Below, one piece after another: positions 48,432 to 49,724 of a DNA stretch of 49,724 nucleotides. Origin of the DNA: an uncultured Alphaproteobacteria bacterium (lineage in GTDB: Bacteria > Pseudomonadota > Alphaproteobacteria > HIMB59 > GCA-002718135). Every line of letters begins with the position of its first letter. The first letter of the stretch is position 1. The stretch covers positions 1 through 49,724 of the forward strand of contig CACBDX010000005.1 in assembly GCA_902538155.1 (NCBI GenBank), given 5' to 3'. Under the pieces are notes generated by a model. The model saw nothing but the letters and a program-made list of their open reading frames with translations, was not told the origin of the DNA and did no database searches. A program made the translations under genes and the position numbers.

Positions 48432-49475
48432 ATGACTCAAAAATATAATATAGCAGTAGCAGGAGCAACAGGTGCTGTAGGAACAGAAATAGTTCAAATA
48501 TTAGAGCAAAGGGATTTTCCAATAGACAATTTATATTTACTTGCATCATCAAAATCAAAAGGCAAAAAAGTAGAGTTTAAAGATAAAGAAATTGTTGTAG
48601 AAGACTTATCAGAATTTGATTTTTCAAAAGCTCATATTGGTTTATTTTCACCTGGTGGTAAAATTTCAGCAGAATATGCACCAAAAGCAGCGAAAGCAGG
48701 ATGTATTGTTATAGACAATACCTCTCATTTTCGAATGCAACAAAATATTCCCTTAATCGTGCCTGAAGTAAACGCTAATGCACTTGATGAATTTTTTGAT
48801 GATGAAAATAGAACTAATATTATTTCAAATCCTAACTGCTCAACTATACAAATGGTTGTTGCATTAAAACCACTACATGAAAAAGCAATTATAAACAGAG
48901 TTGTTGTATCAACATACCAAGCTGTATCTGGAGCAGGTAAAACAGGTATGGATGAATTATTTAATCAGACTCAAAATGTTTATGCAAACCAAGAATTAAA
49001 AAAAGAAAAGTTTACAAAACAAATTGCTTTTAATGCCATTCCACACATTGGAGCTTTTTTAGAAAATGGTAATACAGAAGAAGAACAAAAAATGATTGAT
49101 GAAACAAAAAAAATTCTAGACGAGGGAATTAATGTTTCAGCAACTTGTGTTAGAACAGCCGTATTTATTGGCCATTCAGAGGCTGTTAATATTGAGTTTG
49201 ACTCACCCTTAGATGAAAAAGAAGCTAACGAAATATTATCTAACTCTGAAGGTATTTCAGTAATTGATCATCGAAAAGATGAAGGGTATGTGACTCCTGT
49301 TGAAATTGCAGGAGAGGATAAAGTTTATATTAGTAGAATTAGAAATGATCAATCAATAGATAATGGTTTGAATCTATGGGTAGTTTCAGATAATTTGCGC
49401 AAAGGAGCAGCACTAAATGCTGTTCAAATTGCTGAGTTAGTAATTGCAAAGTACTCAGAAAAAATAACTATTTAA
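48432..49475 (+). CDS. asd: Aspartate-semialdehyde dehydrogenase
   Basis: IAVAGATGAVGTEIVQILEQRDFP...NPNCSTIQMVVALKPLH...STYQAVSGAGKTGMDEL. Confidence 0.96.
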   Translation: MTQKYNIAVAGATGAVGTEIVQILEQRDFPIDNLYLLASSKSKGKKVEFKDKEIVVEDLSEFDFSKAHIGLFSPGGKISAEYAPKAAKAGCIVIDNTSHFRMQQNIPLIVPEVNANALDEFFDDENRTNIISNPNCSTIQMVVALKPLHEKAIINRVVVSTYQAVSGAGKTGMDELFNQTQNVYANQELKKEKFTKQIAFNAIPHIGAFLENGNTEEEQKMIDETKKILDEGINVSATCVRTAVFIGHSEAVNIEFDSPLDEKEANEILSNSEGISVIDHRKDEGYVTPVEIAGEDKVYISRIRNDQSIDNGLNLWVVSDNLRKGAALNAVQIAELVIAKYSEKITI

Positions 49476-49476
49476 T

Positions 49477-49551
49477 TGGCGGTCTCGTAGGGACTCGAAC
49501 CCCAAATCCATGTTCCGAAGACATGTGTGATATCCATTTCACCACGAGACC
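49477..49551 (-). tRNA. tRNA-Arg (anticodon TCG), CCA encoded
   Basis: GGTCTCG acceptor pairs with CGAGACC; anticodon loop CTTCGGA; T-loop GGGTTCGAGTCCC; ends G-CCA. Confidence 0.93.
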
Positions 49552-49599
49552 TTTTATTTATCAAATGTTATATAGTATAAATTAAGGCTATAAAATATT

Positions 49600-49724
49600 A
49601 TGTCATTTTATCTATCTAAAATACTTTGGTTAATATTTAATCCTTATAATATTTTTATTTTTATTACTTTACTCTCAATATTTTTATATTTTATTAAATT
49701 GAGAAGAGTAAGTTCAATTATTTT
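49600..49724 (+). CDS. Membrane protein, partial N-terminus (possibly YdcF-like)
   Basis: MSFYLSKILWLIFNPYNIFIFITLLSIFLYFIKLRRVSSII..., open to the window end. Confidence 0.4.
   Translation, partial: MSFYLSKILWLIFNPYNIFIFITLLSIFLYFIKLRRVSSII

Overview
AT-rich window with alphaproteobacterial gene content, probably from a streamlined marine-type genome; the lineage is inferred, not tested. Genes are densely packed and mostly housekeeping: a complete cytochrome c maturation cluster (ccmABCDEFGH, with a 34-aa ccmD missing from the ORF track), argG, folD, acnA, a Suv3-like helicase, fdxA, carD, rpoH, dusA, panB, dxs, gcrA, pgk, ftsY, mtaB, dapF, an ffh-rpsP-rimM-trmD-rplS-leuCDB-asd operon and a tRNA-Arg. 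Main points for a second look: (1) an exact 678-bp direct tandem duplication that makes a truncated Bax-inhibitor-1 copy and two chimeric ORFs; (2) mosaic blocks of 100% identity between two tandem aldo/keto reductases, suggesting gene conversion; (3) a metallophosphatase-like protein between carD and rpoH that has lost nearly all metal-ligand motifs; (4) a ChrR-like anti-sigma factor whose N-terminal zinc ligands are missing; (5) a T12 tract inside a pagL-like lipid A deacylase gene; (6) a lysine-repeat H1-like protein with a structured leader and paired 3' hairpins; (7) similar acidic Ala/Glu-rich tails on bS16 and bL19; (8) start-proximal -10 elements suggesting leaderless mRNAs, best seen at rpoH; (9) a hairpin leader upstream of ffh. 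No CRISPR array, transposase, prophage or canonical defence system was seen.
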